Position numbers and translations under genes: made by a program. From Gaeumannomyces sp. JS-464 (Eukaryota > Ascomycota > Sordariomycetes > Magnaporthales > Magnaporthaceae), in contig NGZR01000006.1 of the NCBI GenBank assembly GCA_002197995.1, positions 992,001 to 1,056,000 of the forward strand: a stretch of DNA of 64,000 bases. Reading direction: 5' to 3'. Position 1 is the stretch's first letter; each line of letters begins with the position of its first letter. A model generated the notes under the pieces. It saw nothing but the letters and a program-made list of their open reading frames with translations, was not told where the DNA came from and made no database searches. This document shows, piece after piece, positions 46,214-58,117 of this stretch.

Positions 46214-47736
46214 GCAGCCGTATTTTCTTCTGGGTTGTTGTTGCTTGAGGCGATGCGCTGTGATAGGAGGGGAGGACAAGCGATGACGATCGCGCCTGCC
46301 AGGTGGTGGTCTGGACAAGAGAAAGTACCCGAACCCCAGTATTCGGGGGCAGGTGCCAGTGCCCAAGTCAAGGTGGGCGAACGGGACGAAAGTGGAGAGG
46401 GATGGGGTCGAGGGTAGCGGCCGCGCGCGCGAATGCGATGCGGCGTCTTTGACTCGGCCAAGACAAAAGGTCCAGACACAATGGTGGGCAGTGTGTCAAC
46501 AGCTGGAGCGATCTACTGCTGTTCCTGTGCGGCTCTCCCTCCAGGGTGTCGGCGCGGGCTTCCCAGGCACGAACAAGACGACGCGGGCAAGAAAATGCAG
46601 GTATGCGGCCGAGGGGCGAAAATTACTCTGTATAGAAAAATAGAAAGCGGACGGGGAAAAGAAAGTGACGGATGCAAAATGATTTAAAACAATAACACTA
46701 AAATAAAAAGCGTCGAGGGGGGTAAGAAATGGAGTTGGGGTGGGAGGAGGGGGAGGACGGATCGCCTCGGTTTGTGTGGAAAGATGGCGGTTTGTCGCAG
46801 GTTTTTGGGTGACGAGATGGATGGGTTGAGATCAGGCAGGCATGTGCGGGCAGAGAGCCGGGCCAGGGAGCGAGGATGTGGTGTTTCTGGTGTTTCGTCG
46901 CCTCCCCAGCGGAGTCGAGCCGTGGAATGGGGAAGCGAATGGGAGACGGTGGGATCCTCGCCTCTGGGCTCCAGTCTCCAGTCGGCCGCTAGGTACCAAA
47001 CTGCCAAGCTACCGAGGGCCGGGCGGCGTGTACCTCGCCGCAGCGGTAGTTGATCAGTCCTCGAGGCTAGGGGCCTGTCGGCAGGGCGCCGGGCAATGTC
47101 ACAATTGTCAAGGACAGGCACACTGGTTGATACGCGGTGGTGTGGGTGCGGTGCGGTGCGGGCGTGGTGTGGGTGGTGGTGCGCGCGAGCGGGAGCGTCA
47201 GGACTCTGGGTGTGTGGGCGAGCGAGCGCGCGCCAACAACTACCTAAACCGGCGGGGCCCGTCGGCACCAGGGACGGTACCAGGACCGTTCGGTACATGG
47301 CGAGCCGGCCTGCGCAGGTAGCCCCGTATCGAGCTTACGTTTACGTGACCACACGGTCGTGCAGGGCGTGTACTTTGCGCCAGGTACCAGCCGTCACATC
47401 GGCCTCGCACAACAGCCGGAAGCCTATTTGAGCCCGTGGGAGACAGCACGCAGCCCCAGCATGCGCGCGCACCGCAACACGACACACCAGACGCGACCAT
47501 GCCAAGCGGGGTGCTGAATTGGTCGTCAAGCCGCGCCGCGGGCCTGCAGCAAACGCACCGAGTGAGATGGGAGGCCCGGAACGCATCTCACTGCTTTGAT
47601 TTGGGGAGCCAGGAGAGGCCGAGGGGGCATGCAGCGCAGCCAGCCAAGCTCTCACAAGGCAGAAGGTCCATGGGCCGCTACATTCCCGTCGCAAAATCTA
47701 AAATTCCCCCTCGACGTTGACTGGCGACAAACAAAA

Positions 47737-47760
47737 GTGGTGGTAGTGGTGGTGGTGGTG
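47737..47760. repeat. (GGT)n microsatellite
   Basis: Near-perfect GGT repeats in noncoding DNA; seen directly. Confidence 0.85.
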
Positions 47761-48032
47761 TTGTGTGCCGTTCGAGGTCCACCTGCAACAATGACTCTGG
47801 GACCCGACCCCAGGCATCCTCGCACCACCTGCCCCTCGAACTCAACTTTTAAAAATAAGGGCGGAGGCACGGTGCCACTGCAAGAGGAGATGCGCCGCGC
47901 CACGGATGATCGAGTGGATTACCCGCACACACAAGCGATGCTCGGGTAGGTTTTTACAGCGGCGACCGCTAGGCCGGCGTTTGGCCAAGCTCTAAAGGTC
48001 AAACTTTCAGTCGAAGGGCTGGAGGAAGAAAG

Positions 48033-48053
48033 AAAAAAAAAAAAAAAAAAAAA
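48033..48053. repeat. poly-A run of about 21
   Basis: Uninterrupted A homopolymer preceded by a GA-rich stretch, noncoding; seen directly. Confidence 0.9.
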
Positions 48054-49087
48054 CGGAAAGAGCAGATCGATGGGCAGATGGGGGCGGATGCAAAGAGCGG
48101 GGCCCCATCCAAGCCAAAGAGCAGTCCAGAAGCAGACAAAGGACAACGCTGCGCTGCACTGCCTCTTTAGCTCCATCTCTTTCCCTCTTTCGAGCCACCA
48201 CCCGCAGCAAAAACCACAGACAACACAACCGCACGATCAGCAAGGAGCTCGGTGCTGCTGCTGCTTTTGCATGCATGCGCGCCCAGCCCAGGCCCCAGGC
48301 CCCAGGGGTTGGCAGGGCTGCGTGGTGGGAGGGAAAGGCCGTGCTCACTCTCCCGACGGGGTTGGCTGGCCCAGCGGCGGGCAGCGGGCGCAGGATGGGC
48401 TGGGGGGCAGGGAGGGCCCCACCCACATGGCGGTTTTGCCTGTGGGATTTTTTGACTCGACGCCCCACCTGTGCTTGGTGCTTGCATGCTTTTTTTTTCT
48501 TTTTTTTCCTTGTGTCCAACCAGAAGCTCGGTGGCTTGCCCTGCATTGCTCCACACACGGCCGAGACTGCAGAGCCTGGCTGTCTGCCTGCCTGCGCCCG
48601 AGCCTGCACGCTGGTGTGGGTGCGTGAGACTGCAGTGCTGCCTCTCTCGCACGTTGGGACCACCCGGCACGCACGAAGCCCAAACAAGATCGAAATGCAA
48701 CCCAACGTGGAAGCATCACAGCACCAAAAAGGTGTGCAGGGAACAAAAAGCAAAGGTGAGTCACAATGTCATCTCTTGTGTGCCGGCGCGCCCAGACAGG
48801 CGCGTGCAGGCGCCGTCGGCCGCCAAATGCCGCGGGTCGCAGTCCTGAAGCGTCGGCCGTAGAGTAGAAGTACGACGCGTTTCGTTCTGTTTGTTGTCTT
48901 TCCCGTCGTCGTGTCCGTGTTGTCAGAAGAGCGAGCGGTTCGAAGCGCGCCGTGTCTCGTGGTGCCAACTGGAGGACACCGGATACCCGTAGCCATGGCT
49001 GCACGGTGTGTGGGAGACTTGTGAAAGCAAGGTTCGTCCTTTCGTCGCTCATGTGGGGGTTCAGTCGAGAAAGTTGCTTGATGCGCA

Positions 49088-49112
49088 CACCACCACCACC
49101 ACCACCACCACC
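49088..49112. repeat. (CCA)n microsatellite
   Basis: About eight CCA units in noncoding DNA; seen directly. Confidence 0.9.
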
Positions 49113-51927
49113 CGTCAGCAAGCCCAGTGTGTAAAAACGTAGGATCCGTCGGCGAAAGCAGTCTCTGTCGTTTCGTGTGAACGCAGTCCAATGGCGGGCC
49201 TGGTCCCGAAAGGGGATGCATCGAAGACCCCTTTCGCGGCAAATCGTCAAAGTGTGCGTCGTAAAACCCGTGCGATACGACCGGAGGGTAAGTAGTGGCC
49301 TCCGTGCACCTTGCGGGACGTAGGTGGTTCTTGACACTTGTCACTATCGTGTGTCCATGTCTGGTCTCCGTTTCACCCTCCTGCCAGTCAACGCTGGCGC
49401 CGGACGAAACCCTCCGCGTTGATAACATACGGACAAAAGGGGTGGGTGGGTGGTGGTGGTAAAATGGTGATGGGCGGCTGCATGGGATGAACGCGAGCAC
49501 GGGCGAAACGAGAAAGGGACAAAAAAAAAACTTCGGCGTGGCGCCTCCTCCTCCCCTTCCTCTGCCTCTGTTTCCCCTCCCTGGCAAGCGGCGCGTTAGC
49601 CATCCACCCATGCGTCGAGATAAGCGTCCGTTCAGCAGACCTCGTCGCAGGGTTAAAGTAGGTTTTCGGGCTGTCCTGGTGTCGTCGAGCCAAAGTGGGG
49701 TCGTCTATGCACAGGAAGACCGGTGAGTGGACGAGAGGTGTTGTGGGAGGGGCAGGCAGGCAGGCTTCCTGCGAGCCATCTGCGTGCTGTGGTCCGAGCA
49801 GGCTAGCGGGCGTCTAGCCTAGCGACTCGACCTTTTCTGTTGTCTTCTGCGTGGTCCCAACCTACACACGCCTCGAGACAACGCACGATAGCAAAAGAGG
49901 CATTTTCTGTCCACCAACAGACCAGAGCGGACCATTCCAGCCCACTTGTTCCCTTTTATCCACTTCCAATCAAGCCTAGATTTGGTCTTTTTCGAGCTTC
50001 CAAGGCCCCGCCCATTACCGGTAGGGCGGGAACATCTCGCACATCTATCTGTCTGCTGGGGGTTATCAAATAATTGGCACTGTATCGCAGATCATGAATG
50101 CCGTCGATGATGGCATGTCTGTTCCTCCATGTTATCATCCCGCAGTAGAGGCAGGCTGCAATCTGTGCAGCCTGATCTGGCGGACCTCGGACAAGCTTCT
50201 GTCCCAGGTCCCGACGTCTGCCGCCTCCGCAAAGTGAGCCGTGATCTGTCACATTCTTTATTTATCTGTATCTGCCCATCTTTATTGCCAACTACCCTCA
50301 AACCACCCACCCATAACGGCTACACCGGCGTTTGCACGGCTCGTCTAGGTTGGTGCAGGCTCCCCCGCATCATCTCGGTGATTACGTAGCAGACCGCTAC
50401 CGCTACCCTCCCGAGCCGGTGTCTGTTCCGGCCGTCCGTTCCGGCGCGTCCGTTCCGAGAAGACGGGATACGTCATGGACCTCGGCTTTTGGCCACTAGG
50501 GGAAGGGGGTGGGTGGGAATGGGTTCATGAAAAGAAATGAGAGCTGTCATCTGGTGTATGTGAGCGTGAGTGTGTGATTGCCACTTGGCAATAAGATGCG
50601 AGCCTCAGGCATGGAAACCATGGCATCCCGCACACCATCATTACCGTATCTGTGCAAGTTTCGGCGAGGTCACCACAAAGCATCTGCGATCGTGGCGGGT
50701 GACAATTGCCGTTTCAATAAACGGGAAACGTTCATGCAGCGACCGGATTGGGCATGTTGTGGTGTTGGGGAGGGTGGGAGAAGGTGGGAAAGGCGAAAGA
50801 GTGCTAGACAGCTTGGCGCCACTATCCGTCCGTCCAACCAACAACCCCTGCCCCAAAACCCAGACCTGGTGGTTGTGTGGAAACGCTACGCGAAGAAAGG
50901 AAAACACCACCAGATATCACCAACCTCTTACCACGGGCGGCCGTCTGCCACGGACGCAACGCGCACACACCACTAGCCCAAACTGCCCCTTGTCCCGCTG
51001 CTACCCTCACGGCGGCTCCGTTCACACCTCGGCGAGGCGAACCCAAGACGCAGCTCTGGCCAACGAGCTTGCAGGGCGGATCTCCCTTCGAGGCTGGGCA
51101 ATGGCGGCTGCGTTTTGGTGGATTAGAGTAATCCGTTCCTACCTTGGGGCGATGGCGGCAGAGGATGGGGAAGATACGTGGAGAGAGAGGGAGGAGAGGA
51201 ACAACGGACCACAACACACGCGTGTGATTTCGGTGGTGGTGGTGGTGGTCTGACTAGCACAACGCCAACTAGCCTACCCTACCTCTACGGATGTGCGAGA
51301 CAGGTGGACAGGCACGACAGGTAATGGATGGGGGAGAGGAAGAGAGGGAGGAGGAAAAGCTCCACTACCACAGGACCAGGGCGGCGCGGCAAGTTTCTCG
51401 GTCCCCCGCGCGAGCGGTTGATAAGGGTACTATGGGGCCACCCGGGGAACAAGCCGTGCCCGCCGGACCCTCCCCGGGGAGCGACACCATCGGTAAAAAC
51501 GAAGTTGAGGAAAGAAGAGCACCGCGCATTGAACTAGACAGATTGCCGCTAACAAAAATATAAATATATATATAAAAAGAAAAAATAAAGTAGACACGCG
51601 AGAATGTCTAAGATGCGCGAAAGGAAGAAAAAAAAAAGAAGAAAGAGATGAGGTATGCTGCAGTATAGCAGGGGCACATCACTTGGTCCCTGTCGGTGCT
51701 CAAAAGAGTGACAGGGGCATTTCAACAGAATTGATACCACACCCCTGCCGGGCACGTGTGTCGCTTCCCACGCGAATCACCGCCCCGCCACGGAGGGAAT
51801 CCCCTGAGGATTCTCCGGAAAAGCCTGTCCAACTTTCAACAAACTGGGTCATGCAGGGCGCGGCGCGTGCTGTCACTTTTCCCTATTGTGGTAAGGATTC
51901 GAGGTTCGAAGTTGCAAGGGTGGTGGG

Positions 51928-51929
<2 letters not shown>

Positions 51930-51972
<43 letters not shown>

Positions 51973-51975
51973 TCT
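51930..51975. repeat. (TC)n dinucleotide array
   Basis: About 46 bases of almost perfect TC repeat, the longest dinucleotide array in the window; noncoding. Confidence 0.95.
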
Positions 51976-53369
51976 AAGATCCATTTGATCCATCAAAGGT
52001 CGATCGCTGGTCGGCAAATCGAGCTCTCTCCTCCCCCCGCCGTGCGAAAGGCGGCTGGAGGCATGGAAAGGAAGAAGGCCCTGATTGGCCAACCGACAGG
52101 CAGCCGCCCTCCTCACCCGCCCCAAAGTCGTCACTCTTTTGTCAGTCCGCCGAATGCGGCGGGTGGGCAGCTACCGACAATCAAAGAAGAAAAAGAGCGG
52201 CGTGGAAGATCGTGAAACATCTGGTCCGATGCTACCTATTTCGGGAAAGGTCCATCAATGAGATGGCAGGGATCTCAACCGCGAATCGTTTTGCGAGGAT
52301 GTTTTTTTTGGTTGCTTCCATTTGGCCATGGTTGCGTGATATCCACACAGTTGAGCAGCCACGCGCACTGTGCCATCGAATGTCCAGCTCGATATGCGGG
52401 ACTGGCGCTGATTTGGCTTCGTCTTCCTGTGCCCGGCTCCTCTTGATTTCTTTCGTCACCCCCACACGGGCGATCACCTCGCCCAGCGACCGGGCATTAC
52501 CTGAACTTTGAGGTTCGGCAGCTTCAAACCGCATGGAAGCTCCAACGCGGCCGCACAAGTGGCAGGCTGGCACTGGCTCGTGTTCCTGTGGGCGGCACAG
52601 CACACGGCTGTTTTTTCCCCGTTGGAAGCTTGATCAGCACTGCTCTGCTCTACTCTGCTCTGCTCCCCAATGCCCAAGCACCTTGCATTACAAACGGGGA
52701 CAAAAGACGACTCAAAGTGGCGGGTCCGGGGTACAGGCAAGATGCCGAGATACCCAACGCCGCATGCACGTCACATGCTGACGAGCCGGGGGAGACGGAG
52801 TGGCTGGCCCCGGCGGTGTGTGGGCTGTTGGGCGTTTTTGGCGCTGCTCATGTGTCCCTCTTGATAGTCGACCTTTTCCCCGAGGCCGAGCCCAAAACCG
52901 AGATCCCGGGCCTGAATGGCTTGCTGGCTCGCCGGTTTGCCAGCGTGCTGGGAACAGGCCAGTCGTCAAGGGGCGTCTGGGAGATTTCACACCTTGGCCC
53001 CCGTCCATCACATCACCTCACGCCCCCTTGCGCCAACGCCAACAAATCAAATCACCCCCACTTCGTCCTGTCGTCACTTTTCTTCTTCTTGTTGTTGTTG
53101 TTGTCCCCTTCCTGGTGCGGGACTAGCGGAGAGGTGTGGGAGGGGACGGTGAGGACTACGGGCTAGGCCATCCCGTACCTGCGCCAAAGGTGGAGGGGGC
53201 GAGGAGGGGGTGGATGACAAACACCACGAAGAGCCGAAGCCGGAGGGTGGGTGGCGTTTGCCGCGTGGGCGAAGCGGGCTGTTTCGGCTCGTTCGCTCGA
53301 TTATGGCCGGCCTTTTCTTTCCTGTTTGCTCGGCCCCTCATCACCATAATCATCATCTATCCCGGAGAG

Positions 53370-53396
53370 CCCAGCCCAGCCCAGCCCAGCCCAGCG
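53370..53396. repeat. (CCCAG)5 array
   Basis: Five consecutive CCCAG pentamers, noncoding; seen directly. Confidence 0.9.
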
Positions 53397-56300
53397 CTAG
53401 AAATGGGTGCGCAAGTGCTCACCAGCACATATGACCCGCTTGGCTAGCCTGCCTCCAACCTCAGCGGCTCGGCCAATCAAGCTCTCGTTTTCTCACGGGC
53501 TTGCTTTGCTCTGTTACGAATGGGCGGGGTTTTCGGTTCTTTGGTCTTTTTCTTCTTGTCATTCTCTCGTCACGGAACGGTCGGTCTGCGTAGGTGGAGT
53601 GGGGAGCCAGGCGAGGGAGGGGGCGGTATCAATTACACGTTTCCCGCGCTTTGAAGTTGTCGATGTCCTGCACGATCCCGAGGACCCATGGTCTGCTTTC
53701 GTTCCGATTGGCGGGCTGGGTAAGCCTTGGACGCCAAATTGGTCGCAAAGCCGGCGTTGGTTCAAAAGAAAAGGAACGAAAAAAGATGGCTTTTTTGGGG
53801 CCACATCTCAAGCGAGATGCCAATGCTACTGCTACTTTGCTTTAACCTAGTGGCAATTCACATTCGGCGTTCGGCGCGTGTGCGTCAAATCCGTCACCCA
53901 CTCGGCGCTGTCCCCGAACAGTTCGTATTTGCCATGGACGATTCATCGTTCCTGGATCGGTTGGTTCCCGGCCTTGACTCCCTTTTTTGGCCCATGTGGT
54001 GGCACAGGGTTCGGCTTTCAGCGGCAGAAGAAGCAGGAGGGAAAAAGAAGAAGAAAAAAATAATGAGAAAGAAAAGAAAACGGGAATCTGACGACTTGGA
54101 CTCGGTTCAAAGTGCGCCTCATCCCAACCACAGGCGTCTGACATAAAACCCTAAACGCTCCGAACCGTTCAATTCAGCCTCAGCCGCTCGGCTGGTGCAG
54201 ATCAGAGATGCGGACTGCGTTAGGAGGGGGCAGGCGTCTGTACAGGCAGGAGGGAGATCAGACGCGAAACGTGAGGTTCTCGAACCGAGAAGAACCTTTC
54301 ACTTATCTTGCCCTCTGATGCTTGTTTCAGCTGCGCGATGGGTGGGCACCTGCGCGCCGCTCCAGCGAATCCGGAGGTGAGGAACATGGGAGATGGGATA
54401 TCTCGCCCGCACGCCCTCTTGCTTGCTTGCCTTGCCTGGGCAACGGCAGCGCAAACGCCAGAGATGCACGAGCAAACCCCGGGAACGCTGCGGCAGTCTT
54501 CCCTGCTCTCTGGTTTTGGTTTTTTTTTCTTTGCCCCTGCACAGCTAACTTGCTTTCTGGACCGATCATGTGCATTTGCTCTCTTTTCTTTTCGGGCACG
54601 TCTTTGCTTTGTCGCCCGGCCCCAAACGCGGCGCCGCCCTGGCCCTACCAAGCCAAAATTCTTTTTTGTTTCGTTTCGCTTCTCCCGGCCTGCCCCTTGC
54701 TGGCTGGACTTGCCAGATCGAGCAGATACCAAGAAGTCCGAGGGGCCCGCGATCAATGATTGGTAGGGAACGTTCCGACCACTCATTTGCTAGGTTCCCT
54801 TTTTGAGATTTCATATCTGTGTGTTCTGTTTCTTTTCCTTGCTTTTTTGTTTTCTTTTCAAGTCCGATGACCGCTCAGTACCAATGAGAATGCGTCGACG
54901 GCACGGCTGGCTGCAGCAAGTAGCAAGCAGCAGCGCACAGCCCTTCCTATCATCTTTGCTTTTTTTTTCTTGGTCATCTCCAAGCCATTGGCACGGCGTT
55001 GTGCAGCCGTAGGGATGGGGATACGACGATGTACGAACGGACGGACCAGGTCGTGCCCAATCATCCCTCCTCCCCACCTCGCTTCGGGCTGGTGGTGCGG
55101 TGCGTGGGGGATTGGCGTCGGTCTCTGCGACCTCACGTGGCTACCAAGGCGGCTCCTTGCCTTGACTGCATAGCCGCCCGCCCGCCCGCTGTCGCTGGAC
55201 GTGGCGCTGGTCAAGGGTGCTGATCGAGGTCACAAGACAACAAGAGAGAGGCAAACAGGGGGCCTGCTTTAATTTCATGGCCGAGTGCTGGAGGGTTCCT
55301 TTCCAAGCCTCAAATTTTCCCGTGCACGACCGTGTAAGCCGATCGTGGGCCTCATCATCCTAGCTGCGTGTCAGCCAGAGCGTCTCCCATCGCTCCTCTG
55401 ACCAGATGGATGTTCGTGTGAACGTCAGCTCCGATGTTGGGGCAACTTCGTCTGAACTCTCCTGCTGCAGCGACACGTCTCATGCCTGCATCGCTGCTAT
55501 TCTTGGGCTCCGTTGGGACATCTCAACAATATGCATGTGTTTGACTCACCAGTCGATCCACCATTGCCAACGCTTGATACCTACATAATCATCGTTTATT
55601 TAGGGTGTGACAACCGCTAGTGCAGAGGGTATCGGCTTTGGGCGGGCTGGGTTTAGGGAAACGGGGAATGGCGGAACTCGGCATCATGGTTAGGCCGGAG
55701 AAAACCCCATGGGGATGGCTCCCGTCGGGACAAACATCTTGGTTTCTTTTATGTAAGAGCGCGTTCCTGTTTGTATCCACGGTACTTGGCGAGACATGTT
55801 GGCGGCCGTGGATGAACGGGATGACTCGTACCTCTCTTCCTTTTAGCCATCACCCATGATGGCCGTCCAGGGATATGGCAGTGATAGCCAACCTGGGTTT
55901 TACCAGCCTTGGGCAAATCACATCTTTATCACGGACTCAATTCTCGGCTCATCGATCAAGAGATTGCTCGTCGCGACACGGAAATCTTACAGGCCAGTTT
56001 CTCCGTATCACAGAGGGCTCTCGTCGAAACATGTTCCCTTTTCGCTCTCGATCACACTCTGCTTATGCTGACTCTTCGAATCACGAGGAAGCACACCGAA
56101 AAGTACATCCCCTTGGAGCCATAAGCACATCCGTTTCAAAACATGTAGCCTGGTGGCAAAGGAAACGCTTGTTTGTCTTGGAATGCTGAATGGTTTATGG
56201 ATTCGCCCTTGGCGTTGGTGATGTGATGGGAGGGGCGGATGGAAATAACCGATTTCGGTTTACTTTATTCCCTTCCGGGAGCCTTGTATACATACAAAAA

Positions 56301-57568
56301 TAGCTAGCAGTCGCTAGCAATATCGTAAACCTTACTTGACTGCGAAAGCGAGATGTTGGGCATCGGGATTGACGCAAGGGAGGAAGGCTGAAAAGAGACA
56401 GGCCGTGATGGATGCGCTCAGCAAAACCACCACCCACCCGCCTTCCACCCATCCCGTCCACACCACATTATAACACCGCCTAGACCGAGGGAGGCACAGC
56501 ATTTTGTGCCCCCGAAAGTGCAACGATTCACAGCGGGCAGTAAAAGGGCGTACGCACACGACACCCGACATACGCTGTCCTCGAGGCCGGCGGAGCTGTG
56601 CATGGTGTGAGCCGCTTCTGGTATCCCGCCACCACCCCCTTTCTCCCGGTCTCTCCACTAAGCTCTAGCGTTACAGCTTGACCCCTCTTCTCGGAGTTTC
56701 CTCCGAGGATCGGGATATTGACTTTCCATTCCAGCCTTCTCACCCAGCTCGCTCTTTGATGGGCAACGCCAGTCCCGATCAACTGGCAGCGACCCGGCTC
56801 GCTTCCCCGGTGATACGCTCCTCAGGGGTCATGAACGTTATCTGTTATGCGCGGAATGCGCTGCAAAAAATAATGTTTATGACCGCTGGGAGGCGTATGT
56901 AGAGGAGTCATGATGGCGGGGGAGGCGAGGGTGTCTTTCTGCAAACGGAATCATCATGGGTCGGCGTTTTTGTCTTGTCACAGCCCTCCCAGCCCCTCTT
57001 CTCGTGTGTACATGCACAAGACGTGACCCGGGGAGGGCTTCTTTGTGCGTGCTACGAGACACCCCCACCCACCACAGTCACCACCATCATCATCAAGCGC
57101 CAGGATTGTGGGAGAGAGGTACATACAACGCATGGGTAGGACGGGAAACGAGCACGCCTCCAGCCGACGTGCTTGCCTCTATTGGCAAGAACGGCAGGCT
57201 TGGGGAGCCGGGTTACCGGCCGTGTTACCGAAGATCAAGCAAGAAATCTTGGCTTTTCCCACGGAGAACCCACATAGCTACCTGTGTTTCCTTACCCCAA
57301 CACTGCCGTCTCAGAGTTTGATCGATGCACGTAGGAAGGGATGTGATATGCGATATTGAAAAAAAAGGAGTGGGCTCGTCCCCTCCAAAGATGCTAACCC
57401 AAATTAGAATCTGTCCGACCCGGGGGGTTCTGCCTTCCTGTCTTCCCCGAGATATATAGAGGCGTGTGTTTGTGATACCGCCCCGGCCTTTTCATGGAGG
57501 TCATGGGTCCCTTCAGCCGGGATGCGGTTTCTTGGTATAACAAGGGGTGAATCACCGAATGTGCTTTC

Positions 57569-57630
57569 CATGCCTCCACGCCTTTATATCTCCATCCCTC
57601 CACGCCTCCATGCCTCCATGCCTTCATGTA
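57569..57630. repeat. CATGCCTCCA-type minisatellite
   Basis: Imperfect 8-10 bp units of the form CATGCCTCCACGCCT recur about six times; seen directly, noncoding. Confidence 0.75.
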
Positions 57631-58117
57631 GGTACCTGACTCGAGAGATCCGGGGCCGACCCTCCCCCAAAAGAGGGCTGGACGGCCATGCACCCCGGGA
57701 AGAAGTATATAGGACATGATCACGATAGGAAGGCAGTGTAACCACCTCTCGGGTGTTGAGGCCGTCGATAGATATCACACAAGCCTCGAGTCACGCTGGG
57801 GGCGCGCACACACTGGGCCCGGTAAGACATCAGACACGCAGCCAGCGCTTGCACCTAGACTCCTTCTTTTTTTGTCTTGTTTGACCGCTCTATAACAATC
57901 ATGCACCGTTGCCAAACCCATGGTGACACCGTCCAAATGCGACAATAAAAAAAAAGTAGAAGAAAAATCAGACCATTTTGATCGCGTCCGACGTATCCCA
58001 GCAACCGAGGCCCTTCCTCCTCGGCCTCCTTGATAAGCCCCCCCTTTTTTTTGTTCATTTTACCCCTCTTTCGAACCTTAAGTTGAAGTGGTCCACACAC
58101 CCTCCCAGCCAGCCGGA

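Larger units (their letters stand above)
46214..58117. other. 11.9 kb gene desert between Whi3-like and HOM2 genes
   Basis: No gene is recognised on either strand. Long minus-strand ORFs (48345-49337, 330 codons; 48769-49611, 280 codons) overlap each other, are Arg/Pro-rich and have no domain I know. The interval carries GGT/CCA microsatellites (47737-47760, 49088-49112, 51231-51249), a poly-A run (48033-48053), a (TC)n array (51930-51975), a CCCAG array (53370-53396) and a CATGCCTC minisatellite (57569-57630). No tRNA, 5S rRNA or snRNA was recognised. The part next to 46.2 kb may be a very long leader or promoter of the Whi3-like gene. Fast-evolving or noncoding RNA genes could be present but cannot be supported. 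Confidence 0.5.

Noticed and set aside
46214..46366. Upstream start MGTGTCPRIL for the Whi3-like protein
   Set aside because: The extension is Arg/Pro-rich leader-like sequence without family character; a later ATG is preferred.
48345..49337. 330-codon minus-strand ORF in the gene desert
   Set aside because: Overlaps another long minus ORF in a different frame, is Arg-rich with a Gly run from a CCA microsatellite, and shows no domain; chance ORF is likelier.
54145..54160. AACCCTAA word as a telomerase RNA template or telomere remnant
   Set aside because: Only one repeat length, flanked by unrelated sequence; a template should span about one and a half perfect repeats.
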